Shown here: positions 1 through 8,151 of the stretch, one piece after another
Position numbering within the stretch: position 1 is the first letter of the stretch
Layout: every line of letters begins with the position of its first letter
Assembly (NCBI GenBank): GCA_002298075.1
Contig: DBLW01000059.1
Location: 1 to 19,372, forward strand
DNA: 19,372 bases
Direction: 5' to 3'
From: Bacteroidales bacterium UBA714
GTDB lineage: Bacteria > Bacteroidota > Bacteroidia > Bacteroidales > UBA932
Translations under genes and position numbers: made by a program
The notes under the pieces: generated by a model
Seen by the model: only the letters and a program-made list of their open reading frames with translations
What the model was told of the DNA's origin: nothing
The model's database searches: none

Positions 1-1374
1 CTGGTGTTCGGGCTGTTCCGCCTCAGCAAGAGGAAGTTCTCGGGAGCGCTCCCATATATTTTCCTTGCTGCAGCATGGATAGCATGGGAAAGATTCTATT
101 TTGATGCGGAGATTTCATGGCCGTGGCTTGTGCTCGGGAACTCTTTTGCCCGCACTACATGGGCAGTGCAATGGTACGAATTCACAGGCACCCTCGGCGG
201 CTCTCTGTGGATATGGACATGCAACCTGCTGCTGTTCGCTCTGCTTACAAGGCTCTCTGACGGAAGCTGGAACCTCCTCAACGCGAAGGCAAGGACGGCT
301 CACCTTTGCGGCTATGCGACATTCCTCGCAGCTCCTTTTCTGATATCACATGCTGTCGGGAAACAATATGAAAATTCCATGCAGGGCTCTGAGCAGCTCC
401 CGGTGGCGATAATCCAGCCGAACATCGACCCTTACAACAAATTCGAGGCAATGTCGCAGGCAGACCAGACAGCAATGCTGCTGTCACAGATCTCCCGTCT
501 GCAGAAGTCACGGCCTGGCCTTTTTGCCCGGGATGGCGCTACTGACAGTTCATCCGCCCCCCTGCTGATACTTGCCCCCGAGACTTTCACAAACGACATC
601 ACCACAGGAAACTATGAATCAAGCCGGACATGGCGCAGCTTCGTGTCCTTCCTTTATGACAAGCCCGGGACAAACCTGCTTTTCGGGGCATCGTCGTGGG
701 ACCGGATAAACTCATCGGAAGCCCCCTCGCATACCGCAAGGCGTCTTGGGGACGGGACATGGATAGAATCGCACAATTCTGCGCTTATGGTGGACGGAAC
801 AGGAAGAACGGAGATTTTCCACAAGAACAAGCTTGTGGTGGCAGTCGAGATGACACCATACCCTGCACTTTTCTGCAAGATAGACGACATGCTCGGCGGA
901 GTGATGGGACGGTGCGTGGGACAGGACGGGATAAGCCTGCTGCATGTGCATGCCGGGGAAACAAGTCCTATTCCGGTAGGCTGCGCAATATGCTATGAGT
1001 CGGTATATGGAGAATATTATACCGGATATGTCCGCAAAGGAGCACGCGCAATGACCGTCATAACCAATGACGCATGGTGGGGAGATACCCCTGGATACGT
1101 TCAGCACCTGAGCTATTCATGCCTCAGGGCAATTGAGACAAGAAGGGCCATCGCACGCTGCGCAAACACCGGGATTTCAGCAATCATCAGCCCTTCCGGA
1201 GAAATCATCAGCAGGACCCCGTGGTGGGAGCAGGCCGTGCTGACAGGAAGCCTTCCGCTTCGTGATGACATGACTTTCTTCGTGACCCACGGTGACATAG
1301 CAGGAAGGGTCTGCACCTTTGTTTTCTGCCTTCTGCTTCTCGCGCTTGCCGTGAGGTTCACTACCGGAAGATGA
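1..1374 (+). CDS. lnt: Apolipoprotein N-acyltransferase Lnt (5' truncated by window edge)
   Basis: Lnt transfers the third acyl chain from a phospholipid to the N-terminal cysteine of lipoproteins in the inner membrane. The frame is already open at base 1, so the true start lies outside the window. About 456 residues are visible, against roughly 500-540 in full-length members. Numbering from the GTG at position 4, hydrophobic membrane segments fill the first ~120 residues and a nitrilase (CN-hydrolase) domain follows from 'IIQPNIDPYNKF'. The expected catalytic triad is present: E193 in 'LAPETF', K274 in 'FHKNKLV' and C330 in 'AICYESVYG'. A motif 'FVTHGDIAGR' followed by a last membrane helix closes the protein, as in Lnt. 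No terminator is evident downstream. Two putative lipoproteins elsewhere in the window would be substrates. Identity is secure. Confidence 0.95.
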   Translation: MVFGLFRLSKRKFSGALPYIFLAAAWIAWERFYFDAEISWPWLVLGNSFARTTWAVQWYEFTGTLGGSLWIWTCNLLLFALLTRLSDGSWNLLNAKARTAHLCGYATFLAAPFLISHAVGKQYENSMQGSEQLPVAIIQPNIDPYNKFEAMSQADQTAMLLSQISRLQKSRPGLFARDGATDSSSAPLLILAPETFTNDITTGNYESSRTWRSFVSFLYDKPGTNLLFGASSWDRINSSEAPSHTARRLGDGTWIESHNSALMVDGTGRTEIFHKNKLVVAVEMTPYPALFCKIDDMLGGVMGRCVGQDGISLLHVHAGETSPIPVGCAICYESVYGEYYTGYVRKGARAMTVITNDAWWGDTPGYVQHLSYSCLRAIETRRAIARCANTGISAIISPSGEIISRTPWWEQAVLTGSLPLRDDMTFFVTHGDIAGRVCTFVFCLLLLALAVRFTTGR

Positions 1375-1471
1375 TTCCTGCAATCATCAGCCCTATAACA
1401 ATAACCATAAACTCTGATTTTGCCGCAAAGCTACAATTTATATTACTATTTTCACACTACGGACCGGATTC

Positions 1472-1502
1472 TTGCGCAGTTTAAAACAATTGCTTATATT
1501 TA
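1472..1502 (+). promoter_or_regulatory. Possible promoter of the DUF4251-like lipoprotein gene
   Basis: TTG at 1472-1474 and TATATTTA at 1495-1502 are separated by 20 nt. They resemble the Bacteroidota -33 (TTTG) and -7 (TAnnTTTG) elements, with one mismatch in the last base of the -7 box. The ATG lies 43 nt downstream. This is a weak match, inferred from position. Confidence 0.3.
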
Positions 1503-1544
1503 CCTGCAGTAAAAGCTTTTGCCAACAGATAAAATTCTACAAGT

Positions 1545-2009
1545 ATGAAAAAAATTGCGGTTCTCTTTGCCATGGTCCTGATGGTGTCAGGATGCGGCAG
1601 CAGCAAAAAAGTTTCCGAAGGACATGACATTGCGGTCCGGCTCATCGAAAGCGGAATGTTCAAGATAACCATTGAGGAGGCATACCGTAAACCTGATTAT
1701 CTGCCTCTACCTGGACTTGGAAGCCATATCATATATGACAATGGACATGTAAGCTTCATGCTGAACCCTGCCTCACAAATAGCAGGAGATTTCATAGAAA
1801 ACAGCTACTCAAAGAAGAATGCCGCCGTAATGCCCGTAAAAGGGAAAAGATATGTGATTAAATTCAAAAATGAATCTTATTGGGCAAGGGACGAATACAT
1901 CGAATTTTCCATAGACCCGTCCAAGAATATCATCAACGGAACGGTATACAAATGGAATAAGCTCAGCTACAGATTCAAAGGCAGCATTTCGCCTTTGGCT
2001 TACGATTAG
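1545..2009 (+). CDS. Small lipoprotein, DUF4251-like
   Basis: A 154-residue protein with an N-terminal lipoprotein signal: basic 'MKK', a hydrophobic stretch and lipobox 'VSGC' with the lipidated cysteine at residue 17. It would be exported and anchored in an envelope membrane. The rest has an order of elements I associate with the Bacteroidota DUF4251 family. 'LIESGMFKI' begins the domain, a loop 'YLPLPGLG' follows in the middle, then a beta-rich half with 'KGKRYVIKFKN', 'YIEFSIDP' and a terminal 'YRFKGSIS' strand. The family assignment is from memory of its pattern and is moderate. No enzymatic motif is visible and the function is unknown. No Shine-Dalgarno sequence precedes the ATG, as is usual here. 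It stands alone between lnt and a convergent gene. Confidence 0.8.
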   Translation: MKKIAVLFAMVLMVSGCGSSKKVSEGHDIAVRLIESGMFKITIEEAYRKPDYLPLPGLGSHIIYDNGHVSFMLNPASQIAGDFIENSYSKKNAAVMPVKGKRYVIKFKNESYWARDEYIEFSIDPSKNIINGTVYKWNKLSYRFKGSISPLAYD

Positions 2010-2060
2010 CCTCCTTTCCTGAGCGAAAGGAACTGCCGGCAACTTTTGCAGCCGCATTAA

Positions 2061-2114
2061 AAACGATGATGACGGAACTCCTTTTTTGCAGTGGAGATTC
2101 CGTCATCATTTTTA
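2061..2114. terminator. Bidirectional intrinsic terminator
   Basis: A long inverted repeat pairs 2066-2081 with 2093-2109 (ATGATGACGGAA... with ...TTCCGTCATCAT), with a one-base bulge and an 11-nt loop. A T run follows on the plus strand at 2110-2113 and an A run precedes it at 2059-2063. It can therefore stop both the lipoprotein transcript and the convergent barrel-gene transcript. Confidence 0.85.
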
Positions 2115-2134
2115 TAGGCTCACCATGTGAGACA

Positions 2135-5104
2135 TTACCTTCTCGGAGGCCCCATAGGTCCGCCATGTCCAGGACCGCCCGGGCCGCGTCTTCCACCTCC
2201 GTTGAAATTGCCGAAGCGGTAGGTAAGTGACAGGATTATGTAACGTCCGAGCGTGTTGTTGCGTACTTCCTGGTGATAGTTCGATGCATCAGTCACTGAC
2301 AGGTTCTTGGACTGGCCGAGAATGTCATATGCCTTAAGCGCAAGGGTAAACTTGTTCTTGAACAGAAGCTTTGACACCTCAGCATTAAGCACGACTTCGT
2401 CTTTCTGCGGAGTCGAATATCCGTTATACCAATTATATCTCACGTCAGAGATTATATTCACTCCTCCGGGTATTGTCCAGTTCATGGAAGCGTCAGCCTG
2501 GTTGTTCCATGTCGCCTTCTGGTTGCCGGTATTCATGGTGTACCATGACTTTGACATCCTGGTGCGGCCTCCGATGTTGACTTCCACAAAATCATTCCTG
2601 TATGTGAAGCGGAGCCTTTCCGTAAAATTCAGGGTCTGTGTCCTGTTCGTGATGAAGAGGTTGCTTTCCCCGAGGTCAGGAAAATCCTCATTGAAAAGAT
2701 CATAGTTGAACTCAGCCTTCTCAGGGTTGTAATATTTGCCTGTGTCAAGCGCTCCGGTACCGATATATGAAGTTGACTTGTTGTACCTGAGGTAAGTCAT
2801 TGAGAACATCGAGAAGTCGGATTTGCCGAACGGGGAATTGACCATGATGCGTCCGTCAACGGAGCCTGTAGCAGGGCCGTTCACAGGAATCGCATACTGC
2901 ACTCCGGCCTGGTCATACCACTGGGCATTCGTTATGGCATCCTCGACTATGCTTGCCCCGAAGCGTGCATGTACGGAAGTGAATGTCTTTTTGTTGGTAT
3001 ATCCGAACATTCCGCGTATGTTATGGTTGAAGTACGGGTCCAGATTCGGATTTCCGAGCGAAATGTTAAGAGGATTTGAATTGTCAGGCACAGGCAGCAG
3101 CTGCGAAGTGGAAGGCTGGGCAGAGCGTCCGAAATAGAACATCCTTATGTTGGTGTTGTCATTGATTTCGTAGCTGAGCATTGCCTGCGGTGACCAGTTG
3201 ATTACTGTCCTGCGGTACGGGTCATGTCCTGTTGTCTCATTCTTCGTGTCGGTAGGATTGATTGCCGCTCCGAGCTGCGCCCTGAGCTTGCTTTTCTGGT
3301 AGCTGAAATTAAGGCCGGCACGCTGGTTTATGGCACGGTTCATTATGTCGTTGGAATACCTTGTGTCAAGGTTTTCCCCTACCGGATCAAACAGAAGAAG
3401 GCCATCCTGCATGAAATCATTGCTGCCGCTGTTGTATGTCTTTTTATATGAAGTGTTCTTGCTCCAGCTGTACTGATAATTGGCCTCAAGATAGAAGTCA
3501 TGGCCGAGAGGCTCGGTATAGACAAGGCGGCCGGACAATGACGAGCTTTTTGCATTCTGGTCAAAGCGCTGATTCACAATTTCATCGCCCCAGGCTCCGC
3601 TTTCAGCGTCCTTGACCTGTGTAAGCGACTGATTGAATCCTTCAAGGTCATTATTGCTGAAATTGTAACGGAAATTGGCTGAAATCGTTCTTCCGGGCTT
3701 GCCAAGACGCTGGCGCAGAAGGAGAAAACCACTTGCTGTCCAGTTCCTGTTGTCACCCGTATTGGAATTATATCCGCGGTTCGTGGAATCGCGCTGGCCG
3801 TCCCGCTCCATATAGGTGCCGAATTTCGAATATTCATTGAAGCTGCCGCTTCCGAAATTGAACTGCGGCTCAAAGAGAATGGAAGTGTTCTCAGAGAACT
3901 TATGGTCAAGGCGGACTCCGAATCGGTGTCCGTGTGAACCTGTATAATTTGTGCCGACGTTGTCATTCAGCAGCCGGCTGCCGTCTTCAAGGTATGTGAC
4001 TTTTGAGCTTTCCTCCTCTACATGACTGTCCGACCCGTTATAGAGGTAGTTTCCCGCAAGGTCCATATTCCCGTCAAGCAGGGTGAACGCTCCGTTGAGA
4101 CCTCCCATCCAGGAGGTGGAGATGCCGTTGTTGCCTCCCCAGCCGCCCATTCCGCGTCCCATACCGCCGCCACCGCCGCGCATGCCCTGCATCATGCTGC
4201 CGGCCATGTCATTAAAGCCCCGGTTATTAGTATTGTTCCCGTTCAGAATGACGCTTATCTGGCTCTTGTCCGTGAAACGTCCTACCATAGCCGCACCCTG
4301 ATAGCGCCAGTCATTCATGTCAGAACCGTTGCCGGGCACATCATGTCCGCCTCCCGCCATAACATTTCCGAACCAGCCCTGCATCATCCCAGGACGCATG
4401 GAAAGGTCAATCACAGTCTCCTCCTCGCCGTCATCTATGCCGGTAAACATGGCCTGGTCAGATTTTTTCTCCACAACCTTCACTTTCTCTATCAGCTTGG
4501 CCGGGATATTCTTCGAGGCAAGCTGAGGGTCATCAAGGAAGAAAGTCTTTCCGTCAATCGTAATTTTCTTGATTGTCTCGCCATTGGCCGTAATGGAACC
4601 GTCAGTGCCGACTTCCACTCCCGGAAGCTTCTTAAGCAGCTCTTCGAGCATATCATTGTCAGATGTCTTGAACGAGGACGCATTGTACTCTATAGTATCT
4701 TTCTTCACGACGATAGGATTGCCCACGGCTGATACACTTGCCGCATCAAGCACCTCGACATCCTCAGTCATACGGATTTCCCCGAGATCGATATTCTTGT
4801 CTATCGTCAGTTCCTGCGAATGAGCCTTATATCCCATCAGCTCAGCCTTGAAGACATATGTCCCCTTTTTCACCTTGGTCAAAACGGCACGTCCCGCATC
4901 ATCGGTAAGCACGTATTTTGAAGCCGAAGTCTCCCCTTTCGGGGTCAGGGATGCGGTGGCGAACTGTACCGGTCCGGAAGTCTTTTCATCCACCAGCTTT
5001 AGTTTTACAGTAAACGCGCCCTGGGCAAAGGCCGACGTACCGGCAAGCATGGCCGCAAATACTGCAACCGCCCTAACAAAAGAATACACTGCACGAATGT
5101 TCAT
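2135..5104 (-). CDS. Outer-membrane beta-barrel protein (TonB-receptor-like, OMP_b-brl_3 type)
   Basis: A 989-residue exported protein. It has a signal peptide (~1-28, cleavage near 'SAFA/Q'), a carboxypeptidase-regulatory-like Ig-fold domain (~30-115) and a plug-like region (~130-240). The plug shows family-typical pieces 'LLKKLPGVEV', 'ITIDGKTFF' and 'KVVEKKSDQ'. A large barrel rich in alternating aromatic/polar strands runs to about residue 965. Such proteins sit in the outer membrane, and many are TonB-linked importers; the ligand cannot be told from sequence. No SusD-like partner is adjacent, which argues against a polysaccharide utilisation locus. Two low-complexity parts stand out: a Gly/Met-rich stretch at ~301-327, and a Gly/Pro/Arg/His-rich tail after the last strand. 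It follows ruvC after a 168-nt gap and probably has its own promoter, although I found no clear box. Confidence 0.88.
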   Translation of the reverse strand: MNIRAVYSFVRAVAVFAAMLAGTSAFAQGAFTVKLKLVDEKTSGPVQFATASLTPKGETSASKYVLTDDAGRAVLTKVKKGTYVFKAELMGYKAHSQELTIDKNIDLGEIRMTEDVEVLDAASVSAVGNPIVVKKDTIEYNASSFKTSDNDMLEELLKKLPGVEVGTDGSITANGETIKKITIDGKTFFLDDPQLASKNIPAKLIEKVKVVEKKSDQAMFTGIDDGEEETVIDLSMRPGMMQGWFGNVMAGGGHDVPGNGSDMNDWRYQGAAMVGRFTDKSQISVILNGNNTNNRGFNDMAGSMMQGMRGGGGGMGRGMGGWGGNNGISTSWMGGLNGAFTLLDGNMDLAGNYLYNGSDSHVEEESSKVTYLEDGSRLLNDNVGTNYTGSHGHRFGVRLDHKFSENTSILFEPQFNFGSGSFNEYSKFGTYMERDGQRDSTNRGYNSNTGDNRNWTASGFLLLRQRLGKPGRTISANFRYNFSNNDLEGFNQSLTQVKDAESGAWGDEIVNQRFDQNAKSSSLSGRLVYTEPLGHDFYLEANYQYSWSKNTSYKKTYNSGSNDFMQDGLLLFDPVGENLDTRYSNDIMNRAINQRAGLNFSYQKSKLRAQLGAAINPTDTKNETTGHDPYRRTVINWSPQAMLSYEINDNTNIRMFYFGRSAQPSTSQLLPVPDNSNPLNISLGNPNLDPYFNHNIRGMFGYTNKKTFTSVHARFGASIVEDAITNAQWYDQAGVQYAIPVNGPATGSVDGRIMVNSPFGKSDFSMFSMTYLRYNKSTSYIGTGALDTGKYYNPEKAEFNYDLFNEDFPDLGESNLFITNRTQTLNFTERLRFTYRNDFVEVNIGGRTRMSKSWYTMNTGNQKATWNNQADASMNWTIPGGVNIISDVRYNWYNGYSTPQKDEVVLNAEVSKLLFKNKFTLALKAYDILGQSKNLSVTDASNYHQEVRNNTLGRYIILSLTYRFGNFNGGGRRGPGGPGHGGPMGPPRR

Positions 5105-5123
5105 GACATTTAATTATATTTCG

Positions 5124-5138
5124 CCGGGACCGTCCCGG
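5124..5138 (-). promoter_or_regulatory. GC-rich palindrome upstream of the barrel gene
   Basis: CCGGGAC, one C, then GTCCCGG forms a perfect 7-base inverted repeat 19 nt before the ATG of the barrel gene. In RNA it would fold as a tight GC hairpin in the 5' leader, followed by an AT-rich stretch. It has no T run, so it is not a typical terminator. It could be a protein-binding palindrome or a leader structure; the role is inferred only. Confidence 0.4.
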
Positions 5139-5272
5139 ACTGGTTATGCAAAACAGGAGCGGACATGCACAGAAAAGGGTGCGGACCGGAAATCCCGTAA
5201 CCGCGCCCTGGCTGTCCATTCATAAATGACGATATTATGACACCTCTTTCCTATGAAAGTTTAATCCGGATG

Positions 5273-5827
5273 TCATTTCTTTATACGTCCCGGATTGGCT
5301 TCAAGAAATTTCTTCCAGCCGGTGCATCCGGAAACTCCGGCCAAAGGATTGGTCATCTGGTAATGATGACAGAGCGCTATGGCAAGGGCATCTGTCGCAT
5401 CCAAGTGCTTGGGGTCAAGGTCAACTTTGAGAGTCTTCTGAATCATCATGCTGACCTGCTCCTTGGAAGCCGCTCCATTGCCGCATATAGCAATCTTGGC
5501 CTTTCGCGGAGCATATTCGGCCACTGGTATCCCGCGTATGGCAGCAGCCGTTATGGCAGCACCCTGCGCACGTCCGAGCTTTAGGATGACCTGTGCGTTC
5601 TTGCCGTAAAACGGCGACTCGACCGCAAGGGAATCCGGCTTTACCGTATCCAGAAGTTCGCTCACACCTGCATAGATGTTCGCAAGCTTTTCAAAAGGGT
5701 CATTGATTTTCCTCAGGTCGAAGATTCCCATATCCTCATAATGGGGTCCCTTTGAATCAACACGGATGACCCCGTAACCGAGTATGTTGGTTCCGGGGTC
5801 AATTCCCAATATGACGTTTTCCTTCAT
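5273..5827 (-). CDS. ruvC: Crossover junction endodeoxyribonuclease RuvC
   Basis: RuvC resolves Holliday junctions by symmetrical cleavage, working with RuvAB. The 184-residue length is normal for the family. The four acidic catalytic residues of the RNase H-like fold are visible: D10 in 'GIDPGT', E70 in 'LAVES', and D143 and D146 in 'HLDATDALAIALCH'. The conserved 'GRAQGA' helix segment is present at residues 85-90. No SD precedes the ATG. The gene lies 33 nt downstream of serS on the same strand, so the two are probably co-transcribed. The C-terminal tail after 'CHHYQ' is about 27 residues and basic at its end. Identity is secure. Confidence 0.96.
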   Translation of the reverse strand: MKENVILGIDPGTNILGYGVIRVDSKGPHYEDMGIFDLRKINDPFEKLANIYAGVSELLDTVKPDSLAVESPFYGKNAQVILKLGRAQGAAITAAAIRGIPVAEYAPRKAKIAICGNGAASKEQVSMMIQKTLKVDLDPKHLDATDALAIALCHHYQMTNPLAGVSGCTGWKKFLEANPGRIKK

Positions 5828-5860
5828 CTTGTCTGTCAGCGGTCATCCGTCAGCGGCGGA

Positions 5861-7132
5861 CTAACCAATGAAATCAAAGCCGGTGTATGGCCTGAGCACC
5901 TCAGGAATCTCTATCCTGCCGTCCTTCTGGTTATTCTCGAGCAGGGCCGCAACCACACGGGGAAGAGCGAGCGAGCTGCCGTTGAGAGTGTGGGCAAGCT
6001 GGGTCTTTCCGTCAGCGTCCTTATACCTGAGTTTGAGGCGGTTAGCCTGATAAGACTCAAAATTTGACACTGAAGAAATCTCAAGCCATCTTCCCTGTGC
6101 TGCAGAATACACCTCGAAATCATATGTTATGGCAGAAGTGAAGCTCATGTCCCCTCCGCAAAGACGCAGAATCCTGTAAGGAAGTCCGAGTGACTTGACG
6201 ATGCCCTCGACATGCGCAATCATCTCATCCAGAGCCGCATATGAATCCTCAGGCTTCTCGATGCGCACGATTTCCACCTTGTCGAACTGATGCAGGCGGT
6301 TAAGTCCGCGCACATCCTTGCCATATGAGCCGGCCTCACGGCGGAAGCACGGAGTATATGCAGTCATCTTCACAGGGAAGTCGTTGTTTCCGAGAATCAC
6401 GTCCCTGTAGATATTGGTTACAGGCACTTCTGCAGTAGGAACAAGATAATAATTGTCCAAAGTGGCATGATACATCTGGCCCTCCTTATCAGGAAGCTGT
6501 CCTGTACCGAAGCCGGAAGCCTCATTCACCATGACTGGAGGCTCCACCTCAAGGTAGCCGGCCTTGGTGTTAATGTCAAGGAAATAATTGATGAGCGCTC
6601 TCTGAAGACGTGCACCCTTGCCCTTATAGACAGGGAATCCCGCTCCGGTAAGCTTCACTCCGAGGTCAAAGTCTATTATGTCGAACTTCTTTGCAAGCTC
6701 CCAATGCGGCAAAGCCTGTTCACCAAGCTCCGGAATCTCATTTCCGGTTTTCACGACCACATTGTCCTCCGCTCCCTTGCCAGGAGGCACCTGGTCACAC
6801 GGGATATTCGGAAGAAGCACCACAAGGGACTCCAGCTCGGCATTGTTTTCCTGAGAAGCCTTCTCGATTTCCGCAGAACGCGCCTTCAGCGAAGCAACGT
6901 CAGCCTTTGCCGCCTCAGCCTCATCTTTGCGTCCTTCCTTCATGAGCGAACCTATCATGGCCGCTTTCTTCCTCTGCTCGGCAAGGCAGGAATCGAGTTC
7001 GGTCTGGAGAGACCTTCTCTTCACATCAAGGCCGTTAATTTTCTCTACAATCTCCCTTGCGTCGAAATTCTTGACCGCAAGCTTCGTGACCACAAATTCA
7101 GGATTCTCACGAAGAAGTTTGAGTGTCAACAT
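5861..7132 (-). CDS. serS: Seryl-tRNA synthetase
   Basis: This class II synthetase charges tRNA-Ser (and tRNA-Sec where present) in the cytoplasm. At 423 residues it has the usual length. The N-terminal ~110 residues form the long antiparallel coiled coil that grips the tRNA arm (charged heptads at ~28-105). Catalytic signatures follow: the serine-binding 'TAEVP' (233-237), motif 2 'FRREAGSYGKDVRG' (263-276), 'EISSVSNFESYQANR' (351-365) and motif 3 'LNGSSLALPR' (383-392). The ATG is preceded by AT-rich sequence without an SD. A terminator separates it from rpmA upstream, so serS probably has its own promoter in the short gap. ruvC follows 33 nt later. Identity is secure. Confidence 0.97.
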   Translation of the reverse strand: MLTLKLLRENPEFVVTKLAVKNFDAREIVEKINGLDVKRRSLQTELDSCLAEQRKKAAMIGSLMKEGRKDEAEAAKADVASLKARSAEIEKASQENNAELESLVVLLPNIPCDQVPPGKGAEDNVVVKTGNEIPELGEQALPHWELAKKFDIIDFDLGVKLTGAGFPVYKGKGARLQRALINYFLDINTKAGYLEVEPPVMVNEASGFGTGQLPDKEGQMYHATLDNYYLVPTAEVPVTNIYRDVILGNNDFPVKMTAYTPCFRREAGSYGKDVRGLNRLHQFDKVEIVRIEKPEDSYAALDEMIAHVEGIVKSLGLPYRILRLCGGDMSFTSAITYDFEVYSAAQGRWLEISSVSNFESYQANRLKLRYKDADGKTQLAHTLNGSSLALPRVVAALLENNQKDGRIEIPEVLRPYTGFDFIG

Positions 7133-7180
7133 ATATTATTCGTTTTGCTGGTTCAAAAAACTGTCTAAACAGCTCCTAAA

Positions 7181-7220
7181 TAAAAAGAGGACTGCAGCCC
7201 GCTCGGGTCACCAGTCCTCT
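7181..7220 (-). terminator. Intrinsic terminator after rpmA
   Basis: AGAGGACTG (7186-7194) pairs perfectly with CAGTCCTCT (7212-7220), with a further CCCG/CGGG pairing in the loop. On the minus strand the stem is followed by CTTTTTA. It closes the rplU-rpmA transcript before serS. Confidence 0.85.
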
Positions 7221-7245
7221 GTCTTTGTCATCAAATCCCCGAGTC

Positions 7246-7506
7246 TTAATTCTCAAAAGGGAGAACCGAGACGTAAGATTTGTTGTCAGCTTTCTTGCGG
7301 AAGCTTACCTTGCCGTCAATCAGGGCATAAAGAGTGTGGTCCTTGCCCATGCCTACGTTAAGGCCTGGGTTGTGGACGGTACCCCTCTGACGAACGAGGA
7401 TATTTCCCGCCTTAACAGCCTGATCGCCGAATTTCTTGATACCGAGTCGCTTGCTGTGCGACTCACGACCGTTCTTGGAACTACCGACGCCTTTTTTATG
7501 TGCCAT
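7246..7506 (-). CDS. rpmA: 50S ribosomal protein L27
   Basis: L27 (bL27) is a basic protein of the large subunit whose N-terminal tail reaches the peptidyl-transferase centre. The 86-residue protein begins 'MAHKKGVGSSKNGRESHSKRLG', the typical N terminus without the cleavable extension seen in Firmicutes. It continues with the conserved 'GNILVRQRGTVHNPG.NVGMGKDHTLYAL' pattern. It starts 19 nt after rplU ends, so the two form the usual rplU-rpmA operon. A GGAGG sequence (minus strand, 7515-7519) lies 8 nt before the ATG, an SD-like site in a genome segment where most genes lack one. A terminator follows directly. Confidence 0.97.
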   Translation of the reverse strand: MAHKKGVGSSKNGRESHSKRLGIKKFGDQAVKAGNILVRQRGTVHNPGLNVGMGKDHTLYALIDGKVSFRKKADNKSYVSVLPFEN

Positions 7507-7525
7507 AATCTATTCCTCCCGTTAA

Positions 7526-7837
7526 TTAAGCGATCGTATTGATCTGAAGTTTAGTAAGATACTGACGGTGACCGTTCATCTTCTGATAGCCTTTGCGGCG
7601 TTTCTTCTTGAAGACGAGGACTTTCTTTCCCTTGCAAGTGTCATCAAGGACAGTTGCCGTAACCTTTGCACCGTCAACATATGGTGCTCCGAGCTTCACC
7701 TGTCCGTCAGCGTCAACGAGAAGAACCTTGTCGAACTCGACAGAAGCACCTTTCTCTGCAGCGAGACGGTTCACGAAGATCGTCATGCCAGCCTCAACTT
7801 TAAACTGCTGGCCTGCAATATCAACAATTGCGTACAT
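7526..7837 (-). CDS. rplU: 50S ribosomal protein L21
   Basis: L21 (bL21) binds 23S rRNA in the large subunit. The 103-residue protein shows the family N terminus 'MYAIVDIAGQQFKVEAG', the central 'DKVLLV..DGQVKLGAPYV' and the basic C-terminal block 'VFKKKRRKGYQKMNGHRQ.LT.LQI'. It is first gene of the rplU-rpmA pair. The leader between rpsU and rplU is 89 nt. It contains a small GC-rich segment (about 7869-7887) that could fold weakly, but no clear promoter box or terminator, so read-through from rpsU cannot be excluded. No SD precedes the ATG. Confidence 0.97.
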   Translation of the reverse strand: MYAIVDIAGQQFKVEAGMTIFVNRLAAEKGASVEFDKVLLVDADGQVKLGAPYVDGAKVTATVLDDTCKGKKVLVFKKKRRKGYQKMNGHRQYLTKLQINTIA

Positions 7838-7926
7838 AAAACTTAATTATAAAAAGTTTTGGACTGCAAGCGGCCGCGCCAACGGCTCTTTATCATGGCT
7901 TGACACCCCTTGAATATTCTGATGAA

Positions 7927-8121
7927 TTACTGCTCGTCCTGGAGCTGCATCTGCTGAACATAGATTGCCTTCTGAATCTGTGTTCTCCTCTTTACAGACG
8001 GTTTCACGAAAGTCTTCCTTGCACGGAGCTCACGTATCGCACCTGTCTTCTCGAATTTCCTCTTGAATTTCTTCAGAGCCTTCTCGATGCTCTCGCCGTC
8101 TTTTACCGGAACTATAATCAT
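7927..8121 (-). CDS. rpsU: 30S ribosomal protein S21
   Basis: S21 (bS21) is a small-subunit protein located near the 3' end of 16S rRNA. The 64-residue product 'MIIVPVKDGESIEKALKKFKRKFE...' has the standard N terminus and the basic 'RELRARK.FVKPS..RR' region. The start at 8121 was chosen over an upstream in-frame ATG because it begins at the conserved 'MIIVPVK' and is preceded by a full SD site. The extra residues upstream (beginning near 8181) would cross that SD and the promoter. A strong lineage-type promoter lies just upstream. In Bacteroidota, S21 helps hide the anti-SD, so an SD on its own mRNA suggests autoregulation; that is known for relatives and inferred here. Confidence 0.96.
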   Translation of the reverse strand: MIIVPVKDGESIEKALKKFKRKFEKTGAIRELRARKTFVKPSVKRRTQIQKAIYVQQMQLQDEQ

Positions 8122-8125
8122 GTCT

Positions 8126-8139
8126 AAATCACCTCCTTT
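8126..8139 (-). promoter_or_regulatory. Full-length Shine-Dalgarno site of rpsU
   Basis: On the minus strand AAAGGAGGTGAT occupies 8139-8128, complementary over 12 nt to the usual 16S rRNA 3' end (ATCACCTCCTTT). The AGGAGG core is 10 nt before the ATG at 8121. No other gene in the window has a comparable site. Confidence 0.85.
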
Positions 8140-8151
8140 TATTTGCGGCTG

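Noticed and set aside
4022..4732. Long open frame on the plus strand opposite the barrel gene
   Set aside because: Its product is rich in His/Arg/Ala without family pattern, and the opposite strand encodes a clear barrel protein.
6467..7168. Open frame opposite serS
   Set aside because: It overlaps secure seryl-tRNA synthetase motifs and has no recognisable domain.
7869..7887. Possible ribosomal-protein leader hairpin before rplU
   Set aside because: Only about four strong pairs with an unbalanced loop; too weak to annotate as a regulatory RNA.
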